The notes beneath the pieces are model-generated. The model saw only the letters and a program-made list of their open reading frames with translations. It ran no database searches and was not told the DNA's origin. Shown here in pieces: positions 5,033 through 11,877 of a stretch of 23,360 nt of DNA (within the stretch, counting starts at the first letter, position 1; every line of letters begins with the position of its first letter). The position numbers were made by a program, and so were the translations under genes. Source of the stretch: a virus. The DNA is taken from positions 1 to 23,360 of the IMG/VR virus record IMGVR_UViG_3300007735_000504; one strand, 5' to 3'.

Positions 5033-5211
5033 ACGAGACCATCGTGTGGAACAAGCTCACAGAAGCTGATCCTCCTGAAGAGGTTGGGCTTCTCCTTTAC
5101 TACAAAGGTGAGGTGTTTTGGGGTGACTGGGATGGTGAGGCCTTCCGTGATGCCTACACCGGCCTTGTCGAGTCAGCCGATTACTGGGCAGTCGTGAAAG
5201 GTCCGAAATGA
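5029..5211 (+). CDS. DUF551-like small protein (60 aa)
   Basis: The sequence VWNKLTEADPPEEVGLLLYYKGEVFWGDWDGEAFRD...ADYWAVVKGPK has the layout of DUF551: an N-terminal W, a DPP turn, a hydrophobic LLYY strand, GDWDGE and a final YWA...P. DUF551 proteins are common in phage early regions and have no known activity. It is coupled by ATGA overlaps at both ends. Confidence 0.7.
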   Translation: MNETIVWNKLTEADPPEEVGLLLYYKGEVFWGDWDGEAFRDAYTGLVESADYWAVVKGPK

Positions 5212-5330
5212 GATACGCATACCGTCCCCGCGAAGAAGAGATCGAAGCTCGCCGCTCTGCAGCAATGGATGTATTGACTGCGGTGGCTCTCGGTCTCTGT
5301 GGTGCAACCTTCTTTTTCTTTTACCTATGA
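5208..5330 (+). CDS. Tiny single-pass membrane protein (40 aa)
   Basis: Translation from 5208 gives a basic, charged N-terminal half (MRYAYRPREEEIEARRSAAM) and a hydrophobic C-terminal half (DVLTAVALGLCGATFFFFYL) long enough to span a membrane. It fills exactly the space between two genes, with ATGA overlaps at both ends, which is the main reason to accept such a short frame. The expected topology is N-in. It could be an early inner-membrane factor; no function is assigned. Confidence 0.7.
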   Translation: MRYAYRPREEEIEARRSAAMDVLTAVALGLCGATFFFFYL

Positions 5331-5872
5331 AACACATCGCATCAGCCCTGGTCAAGGCTCAGAAAGAATTTGGCCCCGCTCTCAAGACTTCCTCTAACCC
5401 TCACTTCAAGAGCCGATACGCTGACCTGGCCGCTTGTGTTGAGGCTGTGGTGGACGCTCTGAACGCAAACGGGATCATGCTCATGCAGCAGAACTCGGAA
5501 TGCTCGGACGGAGTGATCGTGGAGACTGTGTTTATCCACGAGAGCGGAGAAACCATGTCCTCTGGGAAACTCCATGTCCCAGCCTCTAAGCATGACCCTC
5601 AAGGGTATGGATCGGCTCTCACATACGCCAGGCGCTACAGCCTCATGGCGGCTTGTGGAATTGCCCCGGAGGACGATGACGGGAACCAAGCGGTCAGGGG
5701 AACAAACGCCGAGGATAAGGCTTTCGAGGATCAACACCTTGATTCCCTACGCAACGCAGCCCTGGAGGGCATGGCGAGCCTGGAAGCGGCCTTCAAAGCG
5801 ATCCCCGCATCAGCAGCGAAGTCTCGGTTCTGGACAAAGCACCAGCAATCTCTGAAGGGAGCCGCAAAGTGA
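5327..5872 (+). CDS. erf: ERF-family single-strand annealing protein (181 aa)
   Basis: The N-terminal 120 residues carry the ERF pattern: IASALVKAQKEFGPALKTSSNPHFKSRYADLAACVEAVVDALNANGI, a central strand region, and GYGSALTYARRYSLMAACGIAPEDDDGN. The YARRYxL...GIxxEDDDGN end is typical. ERF proteins anneal complementary single strands during phage recombination and genome circularisation, acting on ssDNA made by a 5'-3' exonuclease. That partner, YqaJ, is the next gene and overlaps as GTGA. The C-terminal 60 residues are variable and helical, as usual for the family. Start overlaps the previous stop as ATGA. Confidence 0.9.
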   Translation: MKHIASALVKAQKEFGPALKTSSNPHFKSRYADLAACVEAVVDALNANGIMLMQQNSECSDGVIVETVFIHESGETMSSGKLHVPASKHDPQGYGSALTYARRYSLMAACGIAPEDDDGNQAVRGTNAEDKAFEDQHLDSLRNAALEGMASLEAAFKAIPASAAKSRFWTKHQQSLKGAAK

Positions 5873-6474
5873 TTGAACAAAGGACCCCGGATTGGTTCGC
5901 TCAACGAGCCGGGAAGGTCACCGCATCTTCTGTTTATAAGGTCATGGCAAAGACCAAGACTGGTTATTCAGCAGATCGGGAGAACTACCAGGCCCAACTG
6001 GTCGTTGAGAGGATGACTGGTCAACCCGCAAAGACTTACTCCAACGCAGCGATGGAGTGGGGTGTAGAGCAAGAAGCCAACGCCAGAGCAGCATATGAGG
6101 CCCAGACCGGGAATCTCGTTGAGGAGGTGGGGTTCATCCCTCATCCTTCAATTGAGATGTGTGGGGCCAGCCCAGACGGGATCGTTGGCGAGGGACTCAT
6201 CGAGATCAAGTGCCCTGAGACGGCCACCATGATTGAGATGCAGCTCAACCGGAAGATTCCTGACAAGTACCTGAAGCAGATGCAACTTCAGATGCGCTGC
6301 ACGGATAAGAAGTGGTGCGACTTCGTGTGTTTCGACCCGAGGATGCCGCAAAGACTTCAGCTCCTAATCATTCGCGTTGAGCGAGATGAGAAGCTGATTG
6401 GGGAGATGGAAGCCGAGATCGTTAAGTTCCTGGCCGAAGTCGATGAGAAAGTGAAAAAACTGGAAGCAATATGA
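5869..6474 (+). CDS. YqaJ-type viral exonuclease (201 aa)
   Basis: Motifs of the lambda-exonuclease/YqaJ fold are present: RTPDWFAQRAGKVTASS (5-21), MEWGVEQEANARAAYE (62-77), ASPDGIV with Asp103, LIEIKCP with Glu112 and Lys114, and YLKQMQLQMRCT (134-145) with the DNA-contacting Gln. This is a PD-(D/E)XK 5'-3' exonuclease that makes single strands for the ERF protein. It starts with GTG overlapping the ERF stop (GTGA) and ends overlapping the SSB-like gene (ATGA), so the three form a coupled recombination cassette. All key catalytic residues appear intact. Confidence 0.92.
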   Translation: MIEQRTPDWFAQRAGKVTASSVYKVMAKTKTGYSADRENYQAQLVVERMTGQPAKTYSNAAMEWGVEQEANARAAYEAQTGNLVEEVGFIPHPSIEMCGASPDGIVGEGLIEIKCPETATMIEMQLNRKIPDKYLKQMQLQMRCTDKKWCDFVCFDPRMPQRLQLLIIRVERDEKLIGEMEAEIVKFLAEVDEKVKKLEAI

Positions 6475-6710
6475 GCAAAGTTCTGTACGAAATCACCGTA
6501 TCCACTGGGACATACACCAACAAAGACGGAGAAGAAAAGAAGCGGTATCTCAAGATCGGATCAGTCATTGATACGAAAAACGGCCCTATGGCGAAGTTCG
6601 ACTGCATCCCTCTGGCACAAGGAGGCTGGGACGGATGGGCCTGGATGAACCCGCCCAGAGAAGAAGATCGCCCCGTTAAGAAGGGAAATCCCCGAGACAT
6701 TGAGTTCTAA
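6471..6710 (+). CDS. Small SSB-like protein of the recombination cassette (79 aa)
   Basis: The protein opens MSKVLYEITVSTGTYTNKDGEEKKRYLKIGSVI, with alternating strands as in OB-fold ssDNA-binding proteins, includes GGWDGWAWMNPP, and ends PRDIEF. The C-terminus resembles the acidic-aromatic tips (DDIPF) of bacterial and phage SSBs that recruit partners. Its place directly after ERF and exonuclease, with an ATGA overlap, fits a single-strand binding or loading role. The family match is from pattern only; a plain hypothetical is the alternative. Confidence 0.7.
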   Translation: MSKVLYEITVSTGTYTNKDGEEKKRYLKIGSVIDTKNGPMAKFDCIPLAQGGWDGWAWMNPPREEDRPVKKGNPRDIEF

Positions 6711-6749
6711 GCCACCTTATGATCCGTACTTAAACGAATGGAGCCAATG

Positions 6750-7172
6750 ATGCACGGAGCACACCGTAAAGACGATCCTGACACCGCTAAGGAGGCCGCA
6801 AAGCTGGATGTGAGCCAGCTCGAGGCCAGGGTCTATGAACTCTTGAGATTTAAACCCTCAACAGCAGAAGAGATCGCTTTTGCCCTGAATAAATCTCTGC
6901 AGTCCATCACCCCAAGAATCGCTCCTTTGCGGAGGAGGGGGTATATCTTCGACTCAGGGCTAAGGAGGAACGGAGCCTCTGGGCGGTCCCGAATCGTGTG
7001 GGCCGCAGCAACTGAGATCATTCCAGAGCCAGTAAAGACGAAAAAGCTGGAGGAAAAGGAAATCCTCCAAATCGCCAGTCGGCACACCAAGTATATGACC
7101 GGCAAAACAGCCTGGGCAATGGATGTGGTGTCTCTCATTAGAGAGTTGGAGGCAAGATGGAACATCAAGTGA
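6750..7172 (+). CDS. Winged-helix DNA-binding protein (140 aa)
   Basis: The opening MHGAHRKDDPDTAKEAAKLDVSQLEARVYELLRF...TAEEIAFALNKSLQSITPRIAPLRRRGYIFDSG, then RRNGASGRSRIVWAA, is a recognisable phage winged helix: helix, STAEEIA helix, SITPRIAPL recognition helix and a GASGRxxxVW wing. The start at 6750 is the third in-frame ATG (others at 6738 and 6747); it has GGAG exactly 6 nt upstream and MHGAHRKDDPDT is the usual family start. The C-terminal 50 residues are charged. Likely a transcriptional regulator of the phage. Confidence 0.8.
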   Translation: MHGAHRKDDPDTAKEAAKLDVSQLEARVYELLRFKPSTAEEIAFALNKSLQSITPRIAPLRRRGYIFDSGLRRNGASGRSRIVWAAATEIIPEPVKTKKLEEKEILQIASRHTKYMTGKTAWAMDVVSLIRELEARWNIK

Positions 7173-7336
7173 AAAAGACGATGCCGCTGATTCCAGTTGG
7201 GCATCCAGATTTCAAATGGACTTCCGGGGCCGATGTGCAGGCCACCTGGAGAAAGCACGGGTGGACCCCTCCGAGTGCTGGGAAGCCCGTTTTCCAAGAG
7301 AAGAAAGAACCCAAGTGGGCCGGGAGAACGAAGTGA
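7157..7336 (+). CDS. Small conserved phage protein (59 aa)
   Basis: Translation gives MEHQVKKTMPLIPVGHPDFKWTS then GADVQATWRKHGWTPPS and a short basic tail. The PLIPVGxPxFxW...ADVQATWRKxGWTPPS pattern is one I recognise from many short phage proteins of unknown function. GGAGG lies 4 nt before the ATG. The start overlaps the end of the winged-helix gene by 16 nt and its stop overlaps the next start as GTGA. It lies in a frame different from the longer open frame here, which is a shadow upstream of 7333. Confidence 0.8.
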   Translation: MEHQVKKTMPLIPVGHPDFKWTSGADVQATWRKHGWTPPSAGKPVFQEKKEPKWAGRTK

Positions 7337-7569
7337 TCTCTCACAAGCAAGCCCAGATGCTCTCCATGTTTGAGAAGGGATGGGGATTTAAGTTGTTCAA
7401 CGACCGGCCTGGCTCATGGTGCACCTACTGGTCGCTCGTTCGCAGGAAGTTAATCTGCGATCGAAAGACAGTCACCCACGCGGGAAAGCCGGTCTGCATC
7501 CCAAAACTGAGCGAGATGGGCAAGAAAGAATTACTGAAGCATCGAAAGAAACTATGTACCGCAACCTAG
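7333..7569 (+). CDS. Hypothetical basic protein (78 aa), GTG start
   Basis: Starting from the GTG that overlaps the previous stop, the product reads MISHKQAQMLSMFEKGWGFKL, then CTYWSLVRRKLICDRKTVTHAG, and ends with a Lys-rich tail. The pattern of helix, short loop and RRKL helix followed by a beta-like segment could be a small winged helix, but I cannot name a family. It overlaps the MazG-like gene by 16 nt. Confidence 0.7.
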   Translation: MISHKQAQMLSMFEKGWGFKLFNDRPGSWCTYWSLVRRKLICDRKTVTHAGKPVCIPKLSEMGKKELLKHRKKLCTAT

Positions 7570-7856
7570 AAATTGAGATCCTGCGCTGGGCCGAGGCCCG
7601 TCAGATCATCCCCAACTCCTCTACAGAGAAGCAACTCCTCAAGTGCGTAGAGGAACTCGGAGAGCTTGTGGGGGCCACTCTGAAAGGCAATCGAGAGGCC
7701 CAGATTGATGGCTTTGGAGATGTCCTGGTGACTCTGATCCTGGCGGCTGACTTGGCCGGTTTAGATCTCGTGGCCTGTCTCAAACGGGCTTATGAGGAGA
7801 TCAAAGATCGTAAAGGAACGCTGACCAAAGAAGGCATCTTTGTGAGGGAAACATGA
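7554..7856 (+). CDS. MazG-like nucleotide pyrophosphohydrolase (100 aa)
   Basis: The helical signature EKQLLKCVEELGELVGATLKG...DGFGDVLVTLILAADLAGLDLVACLKRAYEEIKDRKG contains the MazG metal-binding EExxE and, after a spacer, a D-x-x-GD element. Such phage enzymes hydrolyse NTPs or dNTPs, and possibly the alarmone ppGpp, to monophosphates, adjusting host nucleotide pools. The single-domain length is typical of phage MazG-like proteins. The start at 7554 has only a weak purine-rich site; it is favoured by the overlap with the previous gene. It is coupled to the next gene by ATGA. Confidence 0.85.
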   Translation: MYRNLEIEILRWAEARQIIPNSSTEKQLLKCVEELGELVGATLKGNREAQIDGFGDVLVTLILAADLAGLDLVACLKRAYEEIKDRKGTLTKEGIFVRET

Positions 7857-8224
7857 ACCTACGACAAGCCGCGCAGCAGGCGCTTGAGGCATTGGAGGGT
7901 TTGGCTGATTACCGATACACCGATCGGGTCAAAAATACGATGGCCTCCCTGCGTCAAGCCCTTGCCGAGCCTGAGCAGGAGCCGGTGGCGTGGATGACGC
8001 ACAGCAACGACTTACTTCCGCTGTTTCACGCAACAAGAGTCGGTGCGCTGAATTGGGCCACACAACCAACACCCCTCTACACCGCACCAACCCCGCGCAA
8101 GCCGCTGACGGAGAAAGAGATTGACCACCTGATGCCGTATTGCCACAACGAGTTTGACCTAGCCCATTACAGAAACTTCGCCCGCGCCATCGAACGCTTG
8201 CACGGGATCGGGGGTGGTGAATGA
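7853..8224 (+). CDS. Conserved phage hypothetical protein (123 aa)
   Basis: The layout is a helical N-terminus (MNLRQAAQQALEALEGLAD...MASLRQALAEP), then EQEPVAWM, a variable middle, PLYTAPTPRKPLTEKEIDHL and a final helical HYRNFARAIERLHGI. This mix (ALAEPEQEPVAWM and PLYTAPxxRKPLTxxEI) is a familiar mosaic protein in phages of beta- and gammaproteobacteria, without a known activity. It overlaps both neighbours as ATGA. Confidence 0.8.
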   Translation: MNLRQAAQQALEALEGLADYRYTDRVKNTMASLRQALAEPEQEPVAWMTHSNDLLPLFHATRVGALNWATQPTPLYTAPTPRKPLTEKEIDHLMPYCHNEFDLAHYRNFARAIERLHGIGGGE

Positions 8225-8922
8225 CAACTCAACTTATCAGAGAAGTCATGCGCGAGATGGCCGATGCCGGGGTTGATGTGACCGAGATGCATTGGTTTGA
8301 TTCAACTGGAATGTTTCAGGCTCAGTCTGAGCAACCCCAAGACCCGCTGCATTTCATGCGCCCACCGTTTCAAAAGTGCTGTGTGGTGTGGCGCGGTTCT
8401 TCCCCATCTTACGACCAGTTCGTCATGCACATGATCGTGGCCGGGAACGACCCCGAGGAAGGGATTGTGGTGTCTGCCACCCGCTGCCCGCCGGGAGGGA
8501 TGCCGGTCGCCAGTCCACTCCTTGTTTACGCTCTTGATGAGGGGCAGATTAAGTACGGGCCTGCCGAGGAAGGCGACACCATAGACCACAAAGAAGCCGA
8601 GATGATTCTTGGGTTTGTCTCTGCATGGTACGGATCAATGGCCCAACGCAGCACGGCCTTTGTCCCAAGTGTGGCCCAGACTTTTACGAACAAGCGAAAG
8701 ATCGCGGCAGGCAAAGTCCCGGCCTACGACTGGCACACGGTCGTGATTGAGGCAGTCGAGCCTAAAGGCGAATCAAAAGGCGGCACACACGCCAGTCCAC
8801 GGCTGCATGACCGCAGAGGGCATATCCGCAGACTGCGAAGCGGCAAGAATGTATGGGTCAAACCCTGCAAGGTTGGTGATGCATCAAAGGGGGTTGTGTG
8901 GAAAGACTATGTATTGCATTGA
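8221..8922 (+). CDS. Conserved phage hypothetical protein (233 aa)
   Basis: An N-terminal alpha/beta region of about 180 residues contains HFMRPPFQKCCVVWRG, CPPGGMPVASPLLVYALDEGQ and EAEMILGFVSAWYGSMAQR. It is followed by a short C-terminal module, GGTHASPRLHDRRGHIRRL...KNVWVKPCKVGDASKGVVWKDY. The His/Arg-rich tail (THASPRxHxRRGHxR) recurs in unrelated phage proteins and may bind nucleic acid. Function unknown. It is the largest uncharacterised gene of the early block and its start overlaps the previous stop as ATGA. Confidence 0.8.
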   Translation: MTTQLIREVMREMADAGVDVTEMHWFDSTGMFQAQSEQPQDPLHFMRPPFQKCCVVWRGSSPSYDQFVMHMIVAGNDPEEGIVVSATRCPPGGMPVASPLLVYALDEGQIKYGPAEEGDTIDHKEAEMILGFVSAWYGSMAQRSTAFVPSVAQTFTNKRKIAAGKVPAYDWHTVVIEAVEPKGESKGGTHASPRLHDRRGHIRRLRSGKNVWVKPCKVGDASKGVVWKDYVLH

Positions 8923-8956
8923 TCGGCAAACGCGCCCACGGCATAGGAGAGCAGAC

Positions 8957-9181
8957 ATGAGTAACAACACCGGCGGCCCTGCATTTCCCGCGCACCATTT
9001 TGATTTGGCAGAAGGTGAGCATGGTATGACCCTGCGCGACTATTTCGCAGCACAAGCGATGCACGCATTGTTGGTGAGTCTTGAAGCGGGGAAAGAACAG
9101 CAGGCCGCTTTAATTCCCCGCACGGCGTATGACATAGCGGACGTCATGCTCAAGGCAAGAGAGGAAGACAATGGATCGTGA
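8957..9181 (+). CDS. Conserved phage protein with GMTLRDYFAAQAM motif (74 aa)
   Basis: The product MSNNTGGPAFPAHHFDLAEGEHGMTLRDYFAAQAMHALLVS...YDIADVMLKAREED has the GGPAFP...GMTLRDYFAAxAM...YxxADxMLxARE layout of a very common small phage protein of unknown role. GGAGA lies 6 nt before the ATG at 8957; reading from further upstream in this frame overlaps the preceding gene and lacks a ribosome site. It overlaps the next gene by 11 nt. Confidence 0.85.
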   Translation: MSNNTGGPAFPAHHFDLAEGEHGMTLRDYFAAQAMHALLVSLEAGKEQQAALIPRTAYDIADVMLKAREEDNGS

Positions 9182-9503
9182 AACCATCATCCGACTGGCG
9201 CGGGAGGCCGCGTTTTACACGCCTGTGATGGAAGGCGAACTGATGCGCTTCGCTGACCTTGTGGCCGCTCATGAGCGAAACAAGGTAGCCGCATGGATGA
9301 TTGATCGCGGTTACGCCACGGGGCATGGCGACACGACCGAGGACTTGCTGAAAGAGTTGGAGTGGCAGATCAAAGAGCGTGAGCGTGAGGAGTGCGCGAA
9401 TGTTGCCTTGACCGGCACCGGAGAGGCTGTGCAAATAAAGACACTGGAAATCATCCGGGCAGAGCGCGAGCGCATCGCCGACGCCATCAGGAGCAGGAAA
9501 TGA
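9171..9503 (+). CDS. Hypothetical helical protein (110 aa)
   Basis: The protein MDRETIIRLAREAAFYTPVMEGELMRFADLVAAHERNKVAAWMIDRGYA... resembles phage proteins with an LxRFAALVAAxER segment followed by a variable charged coil and a final ERERIADAIR helix. It is probably all-helical. Codon pattern and overlaps with both neighbours (11 nt and ATGA) support it as real; no role can be given. Confidence 0.75.
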   Translation: MDRETIIRLAREAAFYTPVMEGELMRFADLVAAHERNKVAAWMIDRGYATGHGDTTEDLLKELEWQIKEREREECANVALTGTGEAVQIKTLEIIRAERERIADAIRSRK

Positions 9504-9610
9504 AGCTCGGCGAATGGTTTGTCACTCTGTGGGCAATGTGCTTTCTGGCGGTGATCTTTCTGGGGCCATTCGTCACCCTAGGGCTGATGATTAAATTTAT
9601 CCTCCAATGA
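9500..9610 (+). CDS. Tiny membrane protein (36 aa)
   Basis: The product MKLGEWFVTLWAMCFLAVIFLGPFVTLGLMIKFILQ is almost entirely hydrophobic and could cross the membrane once or as a hairpin around the Gly-Pro. The start overlaps the preceding stop as ATGA, with AGGA upstream. Like the 40-aa membrane protein at 5208 it is a small early inner-membrane peptide. Function unknown. Confidence 0.65.
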   Translation: MKLGEWFVTLWAMCFLAVIFLGPFVTLGLMIKFILQ

Positions 9611-9654
9611 AAGCACTCGTTCTGAGGCCAAACTCAACCTAAGTAAGACCTTCA

Positions 9655-9885
9655 ATGCTCCCGAAGTACACCTGGGATAAAGACAGAGAACTCTGTAAGA
9701 AATGCGCCCACTACAGACCCATCGAAGACAACCCTAGATACAACTCTGGGGTGATAGTGATGTGCTGTGACGCAAACCCCGCCAGGGGTAGGAGAGGTAT
9801 AGGGAGTTGTATTGACAACCGCACCAGAGGCCCGTGTGGGCCTTTGGGGGCGATGTTCAAGCCTAGTTCGTTCGCCGGTCTTTGA
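9655..9885 (+). CDS. Cysteine-rich hypothetical protein (76 aa), last rightward gene
   Basis: The sequence has WDKDRELCKKCAHYRP, VMCCDANPARGRRGIGSCIDNRT, and GPCGPLG. Cysteine pairs spaced over 60 residues suggest a small zinc-binding domain similar to other phage early Cys-rich proteins. The ribosome site is weak, and 44 bp separate it from the previous gene. Its 3' end overlaps the convergent minus-strand gene by 23 bp, so early and late transcription meet here. Confidence 0.65.
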   Translation: MLPKYTWDKDRELCKKCAHYRPIEDNPRYNSGVIVMCCDANPARGRRGIGSCIDNRTRGPCGPLGAMFKPSSFAGL

Positions 9886-10060
9886 TCTTCTCAAAGATCC
9901 GCATAGCCTCGTCCTCAGAGACTGGCATTGCCTCGTTGAAAAGCTCACCGTTGTCGGCCAGGTTCATGAGCTGAAGAATCAACTCCTCCAGCTCCTCCTG
10001 AGTTCCCTCAAACTCATCAAAGCACCCAGGCGCGAACTCAATCGTGTATTTAGTCGGCAT
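9863..10060 (-). CDS. Small acidic phage protein (65 aa), last gene of the late operon
   Basis: The protein reads MPTKYTIEFAPGCFDEFEGTQEELEELILQLMN... and is acidic and helical after a short strand. The xKYxIxFxPGxxDxFEGTQEELExLI pattern is familiar from small proteins of aquatic phages with no known function. The start at 10060 has GGGGGA 6 nt upstream, and it overlaps the 3' end of the phosphoesterase gene by 11 nt. It is the last leftward late gene before the convergent junction. Confidence 0.8.
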   Translation of the reverse strand: MPTKYTIEFAPGCFDEFEGTQEELEELILQLMNLADNGELFNEAMPVSEDEAMRIFEKIKDRRTN

Positions 10061-11036
10061 ACAGTTTCCCCCGGAAATAAGCATTCCCATCGTCTCTCAC
10101 AGCACAAAATTCGGGATGGAGAAGAACCCCATTCCTCCAGGTCAGAACAGCAAATCCTGACTGCCAATTTAACCCAGGCTTTCCGAGGCGATAGTCGAAC
10201 TCCTTTTGGTCGTTATCGGCCAGCATCCCAGTCTTGATGCCGTAATGAGTGCCCTTGAACCCTCTATGCGCTTTCGTGCCTAGCTCATGGGTGTGGCCGG
10301 TCACCGTATGACAGCCTCCTTTTAATACATCATTCCACCCCGAGTGGATTCCAGCATGCCAGTCGTGCAGGATCACCATATCCTCGTTGACATCAATCCG
10401 ATCTGAGTCAGCCCACTTCGGGAGATGGTCTCTGAGGGTAAACCCTCCAATGCCTTCATACTCGGGCACTTGAGCGGACAGGCGCGACTCGAATCTGGCG
10501 CAGTGGTTTCCATAAGTTCTGAACAGATGAGTCCCCGGTTGGATCGCCTGCTCAATGTCTGTGGTCCTTTTAATCACTGCATCAAGTTCATCCTTGACGC
10601 TTGGAGGCTTCTTCCAGCGGATTCGAGGATGCCTGCTGATTGATCCACCGTCCAAAATATCCCCGTTCAGGACCACGGCCTTGACCTCAGAGCCGAGATC
10701 GACAATCAGATTACACAGGGCTTTATGGGCCATCGGGATCACTTCCGGGGTGTAGTGAGCATCCGACCCAACCAAAACAACGCCATCTTGTATCTCAAGC
10801 CGGTTCACATCCCGGCGAGCGGACATGATGGCTCGCGTTACAACTGGGTCGTGCTTGACAGCCTTTGGGGTGTTTGCCACCAAAGCAATGCCGTATCGAG
10901 CTTCGATGGCATCCCGCCGAGCATAGATTCCGCGAAGACTGACCCCCAGCTGCTCGGATAACCGAGTTGGAGAACCGCCAGCAGCGTGCCAAGCGGATAT
11001 GAATTGCTCATCCCTCTCTTTGCTCGGGTGCCCCAT
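10050..11036 (-). CDS. Metallophosphoesterase with N-terminal helix-turn-helix (328 aa)
   Basis: Residues 1-55 look like a DNA-binding HTH (RLSEQLGVSLRGIYARRDAIE). From about residue 85 the calcineurin-like phosphoesterase metal ligands appear in order: SDAH (Asp92, His94), NGDILD (Asp126), YGNH (Asn177, His178), a HDWH region and TGHTHE (His248, His250). All five blocks are intact, so it should be an active two-metal phosphoesterase or nuclease, perhaps on DNA given the HTH. The start at 11036 has GGAG 6 nt upstream and overlaps the preceding gene by 29 nt; an upstream in-frame ATG at 11096 has no ribosome site. It lies in the lysis/late region, where the role is unclear. Confidence 0.85.
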   Translation of the reverse strand: MGHPSKERDEQFISAWHAAGGSPTRLSEQLGVSLRGIYARRDAIEARYGIALVANTPKAVKHDPVVTRAIMSARRDVNRLEIQDGVVLVGSDAHYTPEVIPMAHKALCNLIVDLGSEVKAVVLNGDILDGGSISRHPRIRWKKPPSVKDELDAVIKRTTDIEQAIQPGTHLFRTYGNHCARFESRLSAQVPEYEGIGGFTLRDHLPKWADSDRIDVNEDMVILHDWHAGIHSGWNDVLKGGCHTVTGHTHELGTKAHRGFKGTHYGIKTGMLADNDQKEFDYRLGKPGLNWQSGFAVLTWRNGVLLHPEFCAVRDDGNAYFRGKLYAD

Positions 11037-11403
11037 GTATAACTCCGTACAAGACTGTTTCAAGGACATTGATGACCGAATGCTCAACAGCATCAAGATT
11101 CGGCTCTGCGCCCCGGTCTTGTGCGGCAGCGATCAATTCGTGGAGGAAAACATGGAGCACTTCGTGGAGTGCTGTCTGTGAGAGGGATTTGTCGTTTATC
11201 GGCGTTGCACCGAAATCCCCCAAGCGGTAAGTCGCCAGCTTTGCATCATCGTTGAACTCGACCGATGCCATCGCGTCTTTGGCCTGTTTCTGGCCGCGCT
11301 CTATTCGCCATCGGTGCAGGCCTAGAAGATCCTGCCATTGCTTGACGAAATCATCAAACTGCTCTGCCTGGACTGCGGTAGGAACATTCTGATGTTTCGC
11401 CAT
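11008..11403 (-). CDS. Putative zinc metallopeptidase-like protein with HExxH (131 aa)
   Basis: The protein has ALHEVLHVFLHEL, an HExxH zinc-binding motif with His80, Glu81 and His84, followed by AVEHSVINVLE with Glu107 and His108 as possible third ligands. The N-terminal part has a strand and helix pattern (LHRWRIERGQKQ, ASVEFNDDAKLATYRLGDF) reminiscent of minimal SprT/ImmA-like peptidase folds in phages. Substrate unknown: a virion, host or lysis-linked protein is possible. It follows the lysozyme gene by 3 bases and overlaps the phosphoesterase gene. Confidence 0.7.
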   Translation of the reverse strand: MAKHQNVPTAVQAEQFDDFVKQWQDLLGLHRWRIERGQKQAKDAMASVEFNDDAKLATYRLGDFGATPINDKSLSQTALHEVLHVFLHELIAAAQDRGAEPNLDAVEHSVINVLETVLYGVIHGAPEQREG

Positions 11404-11406
11404 ACA

Positions 11407-11877
11407 TCACCCCAGCAAAGTAGCCTCTGCCTCTCGTCTGCGTGTTAAGCCTTTCAAAACGCGCCCAGCCGCTTTGTTCCACTTAACGATCTCTTCTTGG
11501 GCGCCGCCCCAATCTTTGTCGTTGATGCGTTTTCTCAATGTGCTTACTCTGTAATTTCCAAGGCCACAGTTGTAAGCAAAAGAAATTACAGCCGCAAGTC
11601 GGCGAGGGGGTTCGCCAATCAAATCGGGAGAAAGTTTCAAAACACCCACGCAGAAATGCAGCAAGTGCTTATCAAGTTCTGACTGGGCAACCTCAACAGA
11701 CCAAACTGTGCCGGGATTTATTGAGGGTCCAGTGCAACCCCACCCAATCGTCCAAGGATCTCCTCCCGTCCCCGGGTCTGGATAGGCGGTGCAGGAGCCA
11801 TCAGGTAGGCGCTTTGCGTAGCCCTCAAATGGCTTTATCAGCAAGTCGCCAGCCAGTTTAATGGCTTCCGTGGTCAT
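11407..11877 (-). CDS. GH24 endolysin (T4/P22-type lysozyme, 156 aa)
   Basis: The glycoside hydrolase 24 triad is visible: Glu18 in KPFEG, Asp34 in AYPDPGTGGD and Thr43 in WTIGWG, followed by typical LAAVISFAYNCGLGNYRVSTLRKRIN and a C-terminal KWNKAAGRVLKGLTRRREAE. It cleaves the glycan of host peptidoglycan for release of progeny. No secretion signal is present at 11877, so it needs a holin, probably the preceding gene. The spacer between the catalytic Glu and Asp is slightly longer than in T4, with an extra LPDGSC turn. The start at 11877 overlaps the holin-like stop as ATGA; an upstream in-frame ATG at 11925 lacks support. Confidence 0.93.
   Translation of the reverse strand: MTTEAIKLAGDLLIKPFEGYAKRLPDGSCTAYPDPGTGGDPWTIGWGCTGPSINPGTVWSVEVAQSELDKHLLHFCVGVLKLSPDLIGEPPRRLAAVISFAYNCGLGNYRVSTLRKRINDKDWGGAQEEIVKWNKAAGRVLKGLTRRREAEATLLG

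Noticed and set aside
7123-7332. Upstream extension of the 78-aa gene to an ATG at 7123
   Set aside because: This part overlaps two better-supported genes in other frames, and the GTG at 7333 is coupled to the preceding stop.
9607-9642. Eleven-codon frame after the 36-aa membrane protein, starting at an ATGA overlap
   Set aside because: Too short, with no recognisable feature; the overlap alone is not enough.
9828-9843. AGGCCC-GTGT-GGGCCT hairpin at the convergent gene junction as a terminator
   Set aside because: The stem is perfect but neither strand has a U-tract after it, and it lies inside the 9655-9885 coding region; only a weak bidirectional role is possible.
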